48,533 nucleotides of DNA from Paenibacillus eucommiae. Its GTDB lineage: Bacteria > Bacillota > Bacilli > Paenibacillales > NBRC-103111. Under the pieces are notes generated by a model. The model made no database searches, had not been told where the DNA came from, and worked only from the letters and a program-made list of their open reading frames with translations. Positions within the stretch are counted from its first letter, which is position 1. The number at the start of each line of letters is the position of its first letter. Positions 7,771 to 16,299 of the stretch are shown here, piece by piece. The DNA lies in assembly GCF_017874215.1 (NCBI RefSeq), contig NZ_JAGGLB010000055.1, positions 1 through 48,533 of the forward strand, given 5' to 3'. Made by a program: the position numbers and the translations under genes.

Positions 7771-8320
7771 TTAGATAAGATAAGCATTTAAATTCTTTTT
7801 AAGCCGATCTTTTACAGAATGCGTACCGTCGACGGAAAATTCCTTGCCGGTGATCATTTCGAAGAGACGGATATAGCGATGCGACAGTTCGATGACAAGG
7901 TCATCAGGTGCGGACGGCAGGATTTTATCTTTATAAGGGTCGCAATGCTCCCTGAACCAAAGTCGCAGGAATTCTTTGTCGATATTCTCAGGTTCCTTGC
8001 CCTCGGCTAACCTCGATTCGTATGTCTCTTTCATCCAATAGCGGGAAGAATTGGGTGTATGAATCTCGTCGATGAGAAGAATCTCTCCTTTGTCATCAAT
8101 ACCGAATTCATATTTGGTATCTACAAGGATTAATCCGTTCCTAGCTGCGATCTCTGTGCCCCTTGCAAAGAGCGAGAATGCGATTTTTTGCAAATACTCC
8201 CAGGTCTCTTTGTCGATTAGGCCTTCGTCAACGATTTGGGCAGCCGAAATCGATTCGTCATGTGCTGCTGATTTCTTTGCCCCTATGATAACATACTCAT
8301 TAGGATGAAACTGGTAAATA
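7771..8320 (-). pseudogene. purC: SAICAR synthase (PurC) fragment lacking the N-terminal part
   Basis: The frame reads KKSAAHDESIS, EGLIDKETWEYLQKIAFSLF, RGTEIAARNGLILVDTKYEF, DEIHTPNSSRYW and continues to a natural end at 7771. These are conserved C-terminal SAICAR synthase blocks of the purine pathway. The N-terminal catalytic and ATP-binding part is absent: upstream, the frame runs directly into attC-like site 9 at 8321. This is a 5'-truncated gene captured or broken at a site, with no start codon of its own. Confidence 0.8.
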
Positions 8321-8358
8321 ACAACTATCGTTAAACTAACGTGTCACGTTATTTCAAT
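8321..8358 (-). repeat. attC-like site 9 (right part)
   Basis: AACTATCGTTAAACTAACGTG then TCACGTTATTTCAAT keeps the L'-spacer-R' layout; the left part and palindrome are missing, and the purC fragment adjoins directly. Confidence 0.6.
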
Positions 8359-8362
8359 GCGT

Positions 8363-9388
8363 CTACCGAGAATGAATATCAGTATAATCTTTTGGGGGTA
8401 CTGTTGAAAATTTTGAACGATCTATTTTTTGATTAAAAGTAATCGAAGATACTTCAATACTATTAGTGATCTCTCCTCTAGTATTTGATTCAATCATTTT
8501 TAACAAAACACCTGTTTCAGAATCGACCCACATTTTAAATTGTGTGGCATTATGCTTTTTGGCTAGATTAACATCATGTGTTCCCTCAATTATAGTCACT
8601 TTACGGTCATGCAAGATATCTTCACCTGTAACTTTATAGTTTTTAGTTTCATCGTTCAACCAAAAAGCATAAGCTTGAGGTAGGCTTACTTCTGTTGCTT
8701 GATTTGAAAAAGCCGGGTCCGTTCTATAAATATATGCCGTTTCTCCAGTTTCAGCTTTTACTACCCTTGGACTCTTGATTTTGTCTGTTATCGTTTTGGT
8801 TGTATCGGATTTTCTAAATTTCTGCTTCTTGTTATAAAGCGTAAGTAATGATTTCCCATCTGATGAAGTTTCCTCGACAGTTTGTTCAGTTAAGTTATCT
8901 GTTACTTTCACATAACTACCCGGACTATTTCCCTCTGAAATATAAAATTCAATAGTTTGATCAACGTTAATAGGGGTAAATACCTCGCGAAACGAACCCT
9001 GAATTGTATTGTAGTTATCGACTGCGTTTAGCATTCTTTCTTTAATACTCGAATAATCCGGAATAATTGGTGAGATGATCTGTTCGTTAACTGGTGTTCT
9101 GGTAGGTGAGGAGATATTACTGTTATTTTTAGTATCTGGGGTCGTTCTAGTTTCATATTCAATTGCTGGGAATTTAACTGGTTGAAGAATATCAATAGCA
9201 TATACAGTTCCCGCAATAGAGAATAGAGCCAGTATTCCCAGGCTTAAAAAAAATTTTTTTCTTGAAAGCTTAGAAGTTTTAAAATTAATTTTCTTCTCTA
9301 TATTTTCCCACATAATCGAAGAATAGGGTGATTCTACAAAATCATTTTGAAATTGAGTTTCAAGTTGGCGTTCTATATTTTTAGACAT
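8363..9388 (-). CDS. anti-sigma factor, single-pass membrane protein
   Basis: About 341 residues. An N-terminal cytoplasmic segment (MSKNIERQLETQFQND) is followed by one transmembrane helix at about residues 47-68 (KKFFLSLGILALFSIAGTVY) and a long extracytoplasmic domain with Thr/Pro-rich linkers, then a fold like the MucB/LolA-type sensor domains. No HxxxCxxC zinc motif is visible in the N-terminus. It probably sequesters the ECF sigma factor encoded just upstream. ATG 9388 is chosen over the upstream GTG because its first bases overlap the restored sigma stop, implying translational coupling. The stop lies next to attC-like site 9. Confidence 0.75.
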   Translation of the reverse strand: MSKNIERQLETQFQNDFVESPYSSIMWENIEKKINFKTSKLSRKKFFLSLGILALFSIAGTVYAIDILQPVKFPAIEYETRTTPDTKNNSNISSPTRTPVNEQIISPIIPDYSSIKERMLNAVDNYNTIQGSFREVFTPINVDQTIEFYISEGNSPGSYVKVTDNLTEQTVEETSSDGKSLLTLYNKKQKFRKSDTTKTITDKIKSPRVVKAETGETAYIYRTDPAFSNQATEVSLPQAYAFWLNDETKNYKVTGEDILHDRKVTIIEGTHDVNLAKKHNATQFKMWVDSETGVLLKMIESNTRGEITNSIEVSSITFNQKIDRSKFSTVPPKDYTDIHSR

Positions 9389-9987
9389 GAGGAAAACCAC
9401 CTTTTAATTCAATTTGAAGAAAATCCTGCGATTGGATTAATTTCCGCATTTGCTTTAATCCTTTATTACATCTTGATTTTACGTACAGGAATGTGTAATA
9501 TTTGTGCCACTTCTTCGTTTTTCATTTGATGGAGGTACTTTAATACTAGAACCGAGCGAATTCTCTCTGGAAGTTGTTGCAGTTTAATTTGTAACTCAGT
9601 TTGCATTTCCTTGCCTTCATACGTGTTTTCTACGCTTATAGTGACAAATATCTGTTTCAAACGATTCAGTAGAACCTCTCTATTTTTTCTTTTTAAGTGA
9701 TTTCGACACATATTCATCGTAATGCTAAGCAACCAAGGTTTCTTATTTTCGATCGATTTAAACCCAGATTGAATAGCTTTTACGAAAACTTCTTGACACA
9801 TGTCCTCTGCATCTTGCCGATGTTGTAACATGTAAAAACATGTCCTTTCCACATCCAGTTTAAAGGTATAAAAAAACTCTTCTGCTGTCAGAATAAGCCC
9901 CCCTTTCAGTTGTTTATCTATGTAACAATTAAACAGTTCAAAAGGTTCATTTTTAGCGTTTCCAATTCGCATCATATTTTTTTTCAA
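9381..9987 (-). pseudogene. ECF sigma factor, frameshifted near the C-terminus
   Basis: Region 2 is recognisable (HRQDAEDMCQEVFVKAIQS, then KPWLLSITMNMCRNHLKRKN), as is region 4 (LPERIRSVLVLKYLHQMKNE, EVAQILHIP). The open frame stops early at 9466, giving 173 aa. In the next frame YVKSRCNKGLKQMRKL continues region 4.2 down to TAA 9381, overlapping the anti-sigma ATG by 8 bases. The 607-base span is one base over a multiple of three, so a single inserted base near 9480-9490 explains the break. Disruption or sequencing error would uncouple the pair. Confidence 0.7.
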
Positions 9988-10031
9988 ATAAGTCCTACTT
10001 TATTAATTCAACCAACATAGATGTTGCGTGG

Positions 10032-11042
10032 TTATATCCATCTAAAAAAGATGTGTTTGTTATCTTCATCTTGCTCTTTTCTGCCCAATCAGCGTCGGCG
10101 CTCACCGCGGTTGCTCCAACACGAACGGCTGCGTCCGAGTCACGAACTGGAAGCCCTGCTTGCGCAGGATCGGCGCGGAGCTCGGCAGCGCGTCGACGAA
10201 GGCGTGCGTCCGGCCGCGATCACGGGCTTCCTGCAACCGCGAGGCGACCAGCGCGGTGAACAGTCCCCGTCTCCGGTGTGTGGTCTTGGTGCGACCCCCG
10301 GCTAGTTCGGCGTAAGGCCCTCCGGGCCGGAAGTAGACCCGCCCACAGGCGACGGGCTCGCCGTCAACGTAGGCAATGTGGATGCTCATCTCGTCCGGAT
10401 TCTCCTTCAACTTAAGGGCCAGCGCGCGCCGCTCCTCCTCCACGTTGTGCCTGCCAATCTCTCGGGACACCTCGGCGTAGTCCACCAGGTCGCGCTCATC
10501 TCGGACGATCCTGATCTCGTGTTCGCCGCCGTCACCGAAGGCAGCCAGCGATGCCTCGTCCAATGGCAGGACCAACACTTCCTCCTCATCCTCGGCCTCG
10601 AACCCGGCGGCGACGAGCCGCTCGGGCAGGTCGAGTGGCGTATCGTGACCGTAGTACTTCCACTCCAGGCTATAGCCGCCGGAGACGGCGGCATCCAGCT
10701 CCCGGCGGATCAGGTTATCGGTTTCCTCCGGCGGTAGGCTGGCGAACACGATCCGGCACTCCGATCCGTCCGTGGAGCGATCCACGACCACGTCACCGCT
10801 GGCAGACGGCACGCCCAGCGACCGTCGCTCGGCATCCAGGCACTCCAGGATATCGGTTCTTATGATCTCGCCTCTTTCATACACCATCTTCGCTTTCTCC
10901 AGAGCCTGGTTCTCCTTGTCCATGTTCGACACGTTCTCCTGCCTACCTTTGTTTTAGGAAATTTTGTTTCCCTCTTACTATATTACGTCTGTCTGTCCTC
11001 AACACAATTTTAAACTATTTCAATTACCCTTACAGAACGGCT
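10032..11042. repeat. about 1-kb duplicated unit, copy 1
   Basis: Matches 14164-15076 almost base for base over coding and flanking sequence, apart from a 98-bp deletion in the other copy. The boundaries are TTATATCCATCTAAAAA at the left and ACAGAACGGCT at the right. Confidence 0.9.
10102..10932 (-). CDS. GNAT family N-acetyltransferase, two-domain, high-GC origin
   Basis: 276 residues. The C-terminal GNAT domain has VACGRVYFRPGGPYAELAGG, motif A THRRRGLFTALVASRLQEAR (R-R-x-G-L/F acetyl-CoA loop), and APILRKQGFQFV. The N-terminal half is a second, diverged GNAT-like segment ending in AAGFEAEDEEEVLVLPL. Codon use is strongly GC-rich (Asp, Glu, Arg, Ala), like actinobacteria. ATG 10932 follows GGAGAA. 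The intact copy is here; a broken copy lies at 14234-14966. Substrate unknown. Confidence 0.85.
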   Translation of the reverse strand: MSNMDKENQALEKAKMVYERGEIIRTDILECLDAERRSLGVPSASGDVVVDRSTDGSECRIVFASLPPEETDNLIRRELDAAVSGGYSLEWKYYGHDTPLDLPERLVAAGFEAEDEEEVLVLPLDEASLAAFGDGGEHEIRIVRDERDLVDYAEVSREIGRHNVEEERRALALKLKENPDEMSIHIAYVDGEPVACGRVYFRPGGPYAELAGGRTKTTHRRRGLFTALVASRLQEARDRGRTHAFVDALPSSAPILRKQGFQFVTRTQPFVLEQPR

Positions 11043-11069
11043 GCTAAGTTACAACAACCTCCTGTTTTG

Positions 11070-11093
11070 CGTTAAACTGCCCGTTACCTTAAC
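11070..11093 (-). repeat. attC-like site 10 (single box)
   Basis: TTAAACTGCCCGTTACCTTA. Only one simple site remains, and it runs straight into the stop codon of the 95-aa gene. Confidence 0.55.
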
Positions 11094-11378
11094 TCAATAC
11101 TCTTTTGTAGCTGAGAGAAGGTCACCCTCATTTTCAAGGTAACGGAGGACTTTCTCAATTTCATCAATCTCATAACTCCTAACGACGATCATATGTGGAA
11201 TATGTAATCCTGGAGGGTCAATGTTTGGACGTGAGAGGTTATTATGCAATCTTTCAGGTGTATATAAAATGCTCCATCGTTTGCTGCCGTCTTCAAAAGT
11301 TAAGGTGCTCTCTATCCGGTTCCACTCGTCCGAAAAACCTTCAACTTCATCGTCAAAATTCCAATTAAGTAATTTCAT
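11094..11378 (-). CDS. hypothetical protein, 94 aa
   Basis: Not recognised. A small acidic protein (KLLNWNFDDEVEGFSDEWNR at the N-terminus) with a hydrophobic beta-like stretch (HIPHMIVVRSYEIDEIEKVL) near the C-terminus. ATG 11378 is preferred over 11390; both lie close to a weak GGGG Shine-Dalgarno. The stop (TGA) abuts the conserved box of site 10. Size and position are typical of a cassette-borne orphan. Confidence 0.6.
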   Translation of the reverse strand: MKLLNWNFDDEVEGFSDEWNRIESTLTFEDGSKRWSILYTPERLHNNLSRPNIDPPGLHIPHMIVVRSYEIDEIEKVLRYLENEGDLLSATKEY

Positions 11379-11441
11379 TTCATGCCCCATTTTATTTTCT
11401 GTAGCAAAAGTTTATAAACCGATTTTATCATGGGATTTGTT

Positions 11442-11533
11442 GAATTAATCTGCCCGTTAGCTTAACGAGGCTGCCGTTCATGTCGGCAGCCTCGTCCTAG
11501 GTGTTTATTCAGCTATCGTGTCCCGTTAGCGTA
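11442..11533 (-). repeat. attC-like site 11 (complete)
   Basis: AATCTGCCCGTTAGCTTAAC left, GAGGCTGCCG...CGGCAGCCTC palindrome, and CAGCTATCGTGTCCCGTTAG right. Near consensus. Confidence 0.8.
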
Positions 11534-11599
11534 GCGATTGGTTAGAATAATATCTGATCCATTATAATTATTCGAAAAAGGTTCTGACAACACGTACTA

Positions 11600-11767
11600 T
11601 TATGGTAATACCGCATGCTGAAAAAAAATAAAACCTAAATATCGGAATATACTTTCAACATGATCTATAACACCACTCCAAAAAAAGAAACTCGGTATAG
11701 GCATTAGCAGTAGAACGGTACCAACAACAAAGCCATAGAAAAATATCCGAGTGTTGTCTTTTCTCAT
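11600..11767 (-). CDS. small membrane protein, 55 aa
   Basis: MRKDNTRIFFYGFVVGTVLL, then MPIPSFFFWSGVIDHVESIF, and an end at QHAVLP. One clear transmembrane helix (residues about 8-30) and a second hydrophobic segment. ATG 11767 is preceded by AAAGG. It is the only candidate gene between sites 11 and 12, which supports it as the cassette payload. Family unknown; a two-helix peptide such as a membrane toxin or modulator is possible but not shown. Confidence 0.55.
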   Translation of the reverse strand: MRKDNTRIFFYGFVVGTVLLLMPIPSFFFWSGVIDHVESIFRYLGFIFFQHAVLP

Positions 11768-11790
11768 TAATAAGGCCGCCTTTCAAATCC

Positions 11791-11808
11791 TCGTGCCCCG
11801 TTAGATCA
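11791..11808 (-). repeat. attC-like site 12, right box only
   Basis: TCGTGCCCCGTTAGATCA matches the right part; no palindrome or left box is present. It marks the border between the small membrane protein and the APH-like gene. Confidence 0.55.
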
Positions 11809-11830
11809 GTCAAAAGATGCTACAAAAAGA

Positions 11831-12922
11831 CTAAATATTTCGTTTCTCATACTCAAAGGGTTTTTCACACGAGTAAATTTCATGGAAAAATCCCCTATAC
11901 GGGATATTGTCTTCCAGACATTTTATGCGATACGACAACCCCTCGTCACACTCTGGATCTTCGCCGTTGTTCCGCATTACCTCGAATGTATCTACAATAC
12001 CTTCCATGAGGGTTACTTTAAAAAATAAAGGCAGCTTATCCAACATCGAATCTTCAATCTTGGTCTCGGATCTGTATCCTGCGAGGACTGTCTCAAAATA
12101 ATCGTCCATGAACTTTTTGCGTTTGCCGGCGTCTGGTTCAAATTGTATCCAGCCCACGGCGTTTGTCCAGAGATCTGCCAGGTCATACATATACCAACCG
12201 AAACATGAATTATCGAAATCATATACAGTTATTTGCCCGGTATCAAAATCTATCGAATAATTCCCATCATTGAAATCAAAATGGATCATACCGAAAGTCT
12301 CCTGATCCTTGTCCAATCCTTTTAAAGTATGAAGGAGCTCTACCAGCTTTTCCTTAAGCAGGGATAAGGAGTCGGGGATCAGTTTATCGATATATTCGGA
12401 ATTGTATTTATCAAAAAAGCTATACCGGCGATGGACAGGTGTATATCCTTTCGATATTTGATGCAGTTTCCCCAGGACTTTACCGCAATTATAATAATAT
12501 TCGGAAATCGGTGCGCCTTCACGGTACCGATAATTATTTTCTACAAGCATTTTGCCCTTGGCCTTTTTAAACAGGCAGACAAAAATGGTGTGATTATTAT
12601 GAGTTATCTCTTCCAGCAGATTCCCCTTCCGGGAGCTGACTACATCCGAGACACTTCCGGCATGCTCAAATAAATACCTGATATACTCAACTTCGGCCAG
12701 AAAATCTTCCCGGCTCCTGTCAGGTAAGAAAGAGATTCTGAGTATTTTTGCGTCTTCGCCTTCTTTCTCACAGGTATAAACGACATTCCGCCCTCCGTCA
12801 TGTGCTGGAATCAGCTTGATTTCATAGCCTTCTAATCCATACAACTCTGATACTAATGGAAGTAAATATGCATCACTGATTTTAACAACCTCTTTATAAT
12901 TTATAAAATCTCCTCCAGTCAA
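11831..12922 (-). CDS. phosphotransferase of the APH/choline-kinase family
   Basis: 363 residues. The catalytic Brenner motif is MIHFDFNDGNYSID (HxDxxxxN) and the metal-binding motif is YDFDNSCFGW, followed by DLADLW. The N-terminal lobe has a nucleotide-binding sheet (GGRNVVYTC, then KILRISFLP with the ATP-anchoring Lys/Arg). Overall it resembles the RdoA/YihE and APH groups that phosphorylate aminoglycosides, homoserine or protein. The start codon context (ACTGGAGGAGATT) shows a strong Shine-Dalgarno inside the first codons, so an internal start near MTGGDFINYKE plus 5 to 10 residues is possible. Cassette between sites 12 and 13. Confidence 0.8.
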   Translation of the reverse strand: MTGGDFINYKEVVKISDAYLLPLVSELYGLEGYEIKLIPAHDGGRNVVYTCEKEGEDAKILRISFLPDRSREDFLAEVEYIRYLFEHAGSVSDVVSSRKGNLLEEITHNNHTIFVCLFKKAKGKMLVENNYRYREGAPISEYYYNCGKVLGKLHQISKGYTPVHRRYSFFDKYNSEYIDKLIPDSLSLLKEKLVELLHTLKGLDKDQETFGMIHFDFNDGNYSIDFDTGQITVYDFDNSCFGWYMYDLADLWTNAVGWIQFEPDAGKRKKFMDDYFETVLAGYRSETKIEDSMLDKLPLFFKVTLMEGIVDTFEVMRNNGEDPECDEGLSYRIKCLEDNIPYRGFFHEIYSCEKPFEYEKRNI

Positions 12923-13118
12923 AATTTTTGCAACGACTTCTCACACTGAAATTACCACAGAAGAAACCCAATAATGAAAAGTCCTTCGTGGACTTAAATG
13001 ATAATCACCTTGTTTAACATTAATACATCACTCCTTTGAGCATATTTTACCTAAAAATTCCATTCAGATTCTAGGGAAACTTTCTGTATAACAAAATTCA
13101 ACTTTTAAAGGGTATTTG

Positions 13119-13211
13119 CGTTATCCTGCCCGTTAGCGTAATAAAAACAAGGAGCAACTGCCGCGGCAACTGCTCCTTGTATTGTTCAACTAACGTGTCC
13201 CGTTAGCTGAA
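13119..13211 (-). repeat. attC-like site 13 (complete)
   Basis: Nearly identical to site 1, including the GGAGCA...TTGCCGCGGCAA...TGCTCC palindrome; right part TTCAACTAACGTGTCCCGTT. Confidence 0.8.
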
Positions 13212-13292
13212 CTTTCTCCGCAATTCTTTCGGTCTTAATTACCTTTTGACGGAATCAGCTCTCCTCGTGAGTGCAAGAAGTCCCGGTAACAT

Positions 13293-13322
13293 TTGACGTG
13301 CATTGGACACGCTCCATATAAT
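13293..13322 (+). promoter_or_regulatory. sigma-A type promoter for the DUF4259 gene
   Basis: TTGACG (13293-13298), an 18-bp spacer and a perfect TATAAT (13317-13322), about 30 bases before the start codon. Confidence 0.8.
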
Positions 13323-13352
13323 GAAGAGACGACAGTAACAGGAGGACATCGA

Positions 13353-13787
13353 ATGGGAGCATGGGGAATCAAAGCATTGGAAAGTGATGAAGGGCTGGAT
13401 CTAGTGGCAGCGATCGAGGACTTGCTTCCTCGTGACACGTTGGATTTGGGTGAATTGATGGCGAAGTTTGGTGAGGATGATTTCCTTTATGACGGAACAG
13501 TGCTCGCCCTCGCGGAGCTGTATATCGAGTTTCTGGAGAATGGCAGTTTGGATTACGATCATGAGGAGGAAGAACGCGCCTTGACGCAGGTACGGGCGTT
13601 CACGGCCGATCGTGCCGCGCTTGGGGCTTTGCTGGAGCATTTGAACGTGATTTGGACTGACATTGAGGGGGACTGCGAGGGGGATTTGGCGGAGCTGTGG
13701 CGGGAATCGTCGAGCTGGGACGAATGGCGGGCACATGTGCAGCAGTTGATTGCCAAGTTGGAAGCACGGCTTGCCAAAGAACGGTAG
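13353..13787 (+). CDS. DUF4259 domain protein
   Basis: 144 residues. The N-terminus MGAWGIKALESDEGLDLVAA is the DUF4259 signature (MGAWG.....D..LD). The rest is acidic and helical (DYDHEEEERALTQVRAF; AHVQQLIAKLEARLAKER). Function of the family is unknown. ATG 13353 follows AGGAGG. This is a self-contained plus-strand unit: its own strong promoter lies upstream and a good terminator follows, opposite in direction to most cassettes and lying between sites 13 and 14. Confidence 0.8.
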   Translation: MGAWGIKALESDEGLDLVAAIEDLLPRDTLDLGELMAKFGEDDFLYDGTVLALAELYIEFLENGSLDYDHEEEERALTQVRAFTADRAALGALLEHLNVIWTDIEGDCEGDLAELWRESSSWDEWRAHVQQLIAKLEARLAKER

Positions 13788-13802
13788 AAGGATGATTGAA
13801 CG

Positions 13803-13850
13803 AAAACAAAAGCGCCGCAATCCGAATGATAGGGTTGCGGTGTTTTGTTT
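13803..13850 (+). terminator. rho-independent terminator
   Basis: Long imperfect stem (AAACAAAAGCGCCGCAA with TTGCGGTGTTTTGTTT), ending in a T-rich tract 16 bases after the DUF4259 stop. Confidence 0.75.
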
Positions 13851-13973
13851 AGCGGATTTCCCGCTATTTTCTGCTGTTGCTGTCCACGAACTGGTATGAT
13901 CAGACCCCCGACTGGTTGGTGGAGAGGTTATGCGATCGAGAGGGAGCGTGCGGATGAAACGTGTGTCACGTCT

Positions 13974-14145
13974 TGCGCATAACTGCCCGTTAGCTTAATG
14001 GTGCTTGTCCCGTCTAATACTTTATTTACTCAGTTTATCAAGACCTAAATTTATAAATTTCAGTCAATATAAAGGGTTCCGCATATTATACATGACTAAT
14101 ATGCGGAACCCTTTATATTAAACTATCGTTACCCGTTAGCTCAAA
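13974..14145 (-). repeat. attC-like site 14 (complete, long form)
   Basis: GCGCATAACTGCCCGTTAGC left and AACTATCGTTACCCGTTAGC right, about 170 bp apart. The centre holds a different hairpin, GGGTTCCGCATATTA...TAATATGCGGAACCC, that recurs in site 15. Confidence 0.75.
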
Positions 14146-14163
14146 AGGTACTCCATTCACATC

Positions 14164-15076
14164 TTATATCCATCTAAAAAGGATGTGTTTGTTATCTTCA
14201 TCTTGCTCTTTTTTGCCCAATCAGCGTCGGCACTCACCGCGGTAGCTCCAACATGAACGGCTGCGTCCGAGTCACGAACGGGAAGCCCTGCTTGCGCAGG
14301 ATCGGCGCGGAGGTCGGCAGCGCGTCGACGAAGGCGTGCGTCCGGCTGCGATCACGGGCTTCCTGCAACCGCGAGGCGACCAGCGCGGTGAACAGTCCCC
14401 GTCTCCGGTGTGTGGTCTTGGTGCGACCCCCGGCTAGTTCGACGTAGGGCCCTCCGGGCCGGAAGTAGACCCGCCCACAGGCGACGAGCTCGCCGTCAAC
14501 GTAGGCAATGTGGATGCTCATCTCGTCCGGATTCTCCTTCAACTTAAGGGCCAGCGCGCGCCGCTCCTCCTCCACGTTGTGCCTGCCAATCTCGCGGGAC
14601 ACCTCGGCGTAGTCCACTAGGTCGCGCTCTTCTCGGACGATCCTGATCTCGTGTTCGCCGCCGTCACCGAAGGCAGCCAGCGATGCCTCGTCCAATGGCA
14701 GGACCAACACTTACTCCTCATCCTCGGCCTCGAACCCGGCGGATCAGGTTATCGGTTTCCTCCGGCGGTAGGCTGGCGAACACGATCCGGCACTCCGATC
14801 CGTCCGTGGAGCGATCCACGACCACGTCACCGCTGGCAGACGGCACGCCCAGCGACCGTCGCTCGGCATCCAGGCACTCCAGGATATCGGTTCTTATGAT
14901 CTCGCCTCTTTCATACACCATCTTCGCTTTCTCCAGAGCCTGGTTCTCCTTGTCCATGTTCGACACGTTCTCCTGCCTCCCTTTGTTTTAGAAAATTTTG
15001 TTTCCCTCTTACTATATTACGTCTGTCTGTCCTCAACACAATTCTAAACTATTTCAACTACCCTTACAGAACGGCT
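14164..15076. repeat. about 1-kb duplicated unit, copy 2
   Basis: Second copy of 10032-11042. It is shorter by 98 bp, with the deletion lying between two CCCGGCGG direct repeats of copy 1 (10603 and 10701). Confidence 0.9.
14234..14966 (-). pseudogene. GNAT acetyltransferase, broken second copy
   Basis: The N-terminal part (14718-14966) matches the intact copy up to NLIRR and then leaves frame at the 98-bp deletion. The C-terminal GNAT part (14234-14710) is open, but a GAA-to-TAA nonsense change separates it from the N-terminal half. Most remaining differences are single substitutions, so the duplication is recent. The detached GNAT domain could only be made from an internal GTG or TTG start, for which no good Shine-Dalgarno is seen. 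Confidence 0.85.
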
Positions 15077-15163
15077 CGACGACCATAAATGAATGAATTA
15101 TTGATCATAAAAAGTGAAATAAGCCACCATATGGCGGCTTATAAATCTATTTATAATTTTAAT

Positions 15164-15949
15164 TTAACTTTTTCCAAGAATCTTTATCCATTTCTGTTTA
15201 AACTTAATTTCTCCGTTATCACTGAAGGGGAATAGACCTGTAATTACATTCTTTGTCTCCAATTCGAGCTCAATATCTTTTCTAATTTTTCCAGAAATGA
15301 TATCATCTGTACAAGTTAATGTTAACCATCTTTCGGCGTTGATCGGAACTTCAATTGTTTCAACATCTTGGATATCCAAGTTATTTTCTTTGAACATTTT
15401 TACATACTCGGTTTCTTTCAGAGCATAGGTATGAGATGGATCCCGAAGTCTTTCGTACCGGTTATAGAGATTGTACAATTTATCGTTTTCAGGTGAAATC
15501 ATATCAACGACACACACGCTACCTGATACTGCACTAACTCTACACATTTCATTAAGAACCATACTCGGACTTATTAAATGGTGAAAGGCTAATCTGCTGA
15601 TAACTAAATCAAAAGTTCCATGATCGAAGGGTAATTGCTCAGCGTGGGCAATTTTGAAATCGATATTAGTTATGTTCATTCGCTTATTTTGCCTGATACC
15701 CTCATCAATCATATCTTGTGACAGATCAATTGCGTTTACATGATTCACAAATGGAGCGATGGAACGACTTAAAATGCCTGTACCAGATGCAACATCTAAG
15801 ACTTTCATTTCCTTTTTCAGGTTAAGGCTATTGTGGATCCAGTTCAATAACTCCTCATTATTCAAAGACAATAACTTATTAGAAAATCCTCTTGCTTGCT
15901 TTTTAAATTCTTCTCTTACTACCTTTTCATTTCCTTCCAACATACTCAT
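15164..15949 (-). CDS. class I SAM-dependent methyltransferase
   Basis: 261 residues with a Rossmann methyltransferase core: motif I VLDVASGTGILSRSIA, motif II HVNAIDLSQDMI, motif III IAHAEQLPFDHGTFDLVISR, and then AFHHLISPSMVLNEMCRV. This is the UbiE/methyltransferase-11 type that methylates small molecules or quinones. The acceptor is not predictable. ATG 15949 follows GAGGAGCAAGTTG. The gene lies beside the duplicated GNAT unit; a small hairpin (TAAGCCACCATATGGCGGCTTA, 15125-15146) follows the stop and no clear attC-like box is seen there. Confidence 0.85.
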   Translation of the reverse strand: MSMLEGNEKVVREEFKKQARGFSNKLLSLNNEELLNWIHNSLNLKKEMKVLDVASGTGILSRSIAPFVNHVNAIDLSQDMIDEGIRQNKRMNITNIDFKIAHAEQLPFDHGTFDLVISRLAFHHLISPSMVLNEMCRVSAVSGSVCVVDMISPENDKLYNLYNRYERLRDPSHTYALKETEYVKMFKENNLDIQDVETIEVPINAERWLTLTCTDDIISGKIRKDIELELETKNVITGLFPFSDNGEIKFKQKWIKILGKS

Positions 15950-16279
15950 CTCAACTTGCTCCTCTCAACTATTCTCGGCTCGATTCATCTAATACTCAAT
16001 TAGATGATTGTGGGAAATTATAGCACTTCTACACGTTTCTTTCAATGCCCCTTATTCAGCTTATTCAGCATCTCAAGCATAACTTAGGGTCAGCTCGTGG
16101 TAAGTTCTATCTTTTATAGAACCTGAGTGAGTCTAGTCCATTTGTCCATGAGACCTTTTCCCCTTGCCGGTCCCCCGTCCCCCCTTTATAGTAAAAAGAA
16201 GTACCAAAAATGGGTTATTTATGAACCCCGCGTTTACATAAAACCAGCATTTTTCTAGCAGCTACAGCACACTTGTCAC
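15950..16279. other. intergenic stretch without a supported gene
   Basis: Divergent region between the methyltransferase and the DUF1877 gene. Only two short hairpins were noticed (CATCTAAT...ATTAGATG near 15990, and GTTCTATC...TATAGAAC near 16106); no convincing site or gene. Confidence 0.5.
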
Positions 16280-16299
16280 AAAAGGAGAGGAATTAATCG

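Noticed and set aside
10551..10865. GC-rich plus-strand open frames opposite the GNAT units (also 14683-14991)
   Set aside because: Antisense shadows of a GC-rich gene: Arg/Pro-rich, no start signals, and present in both copies only because the DNA is duplicated.
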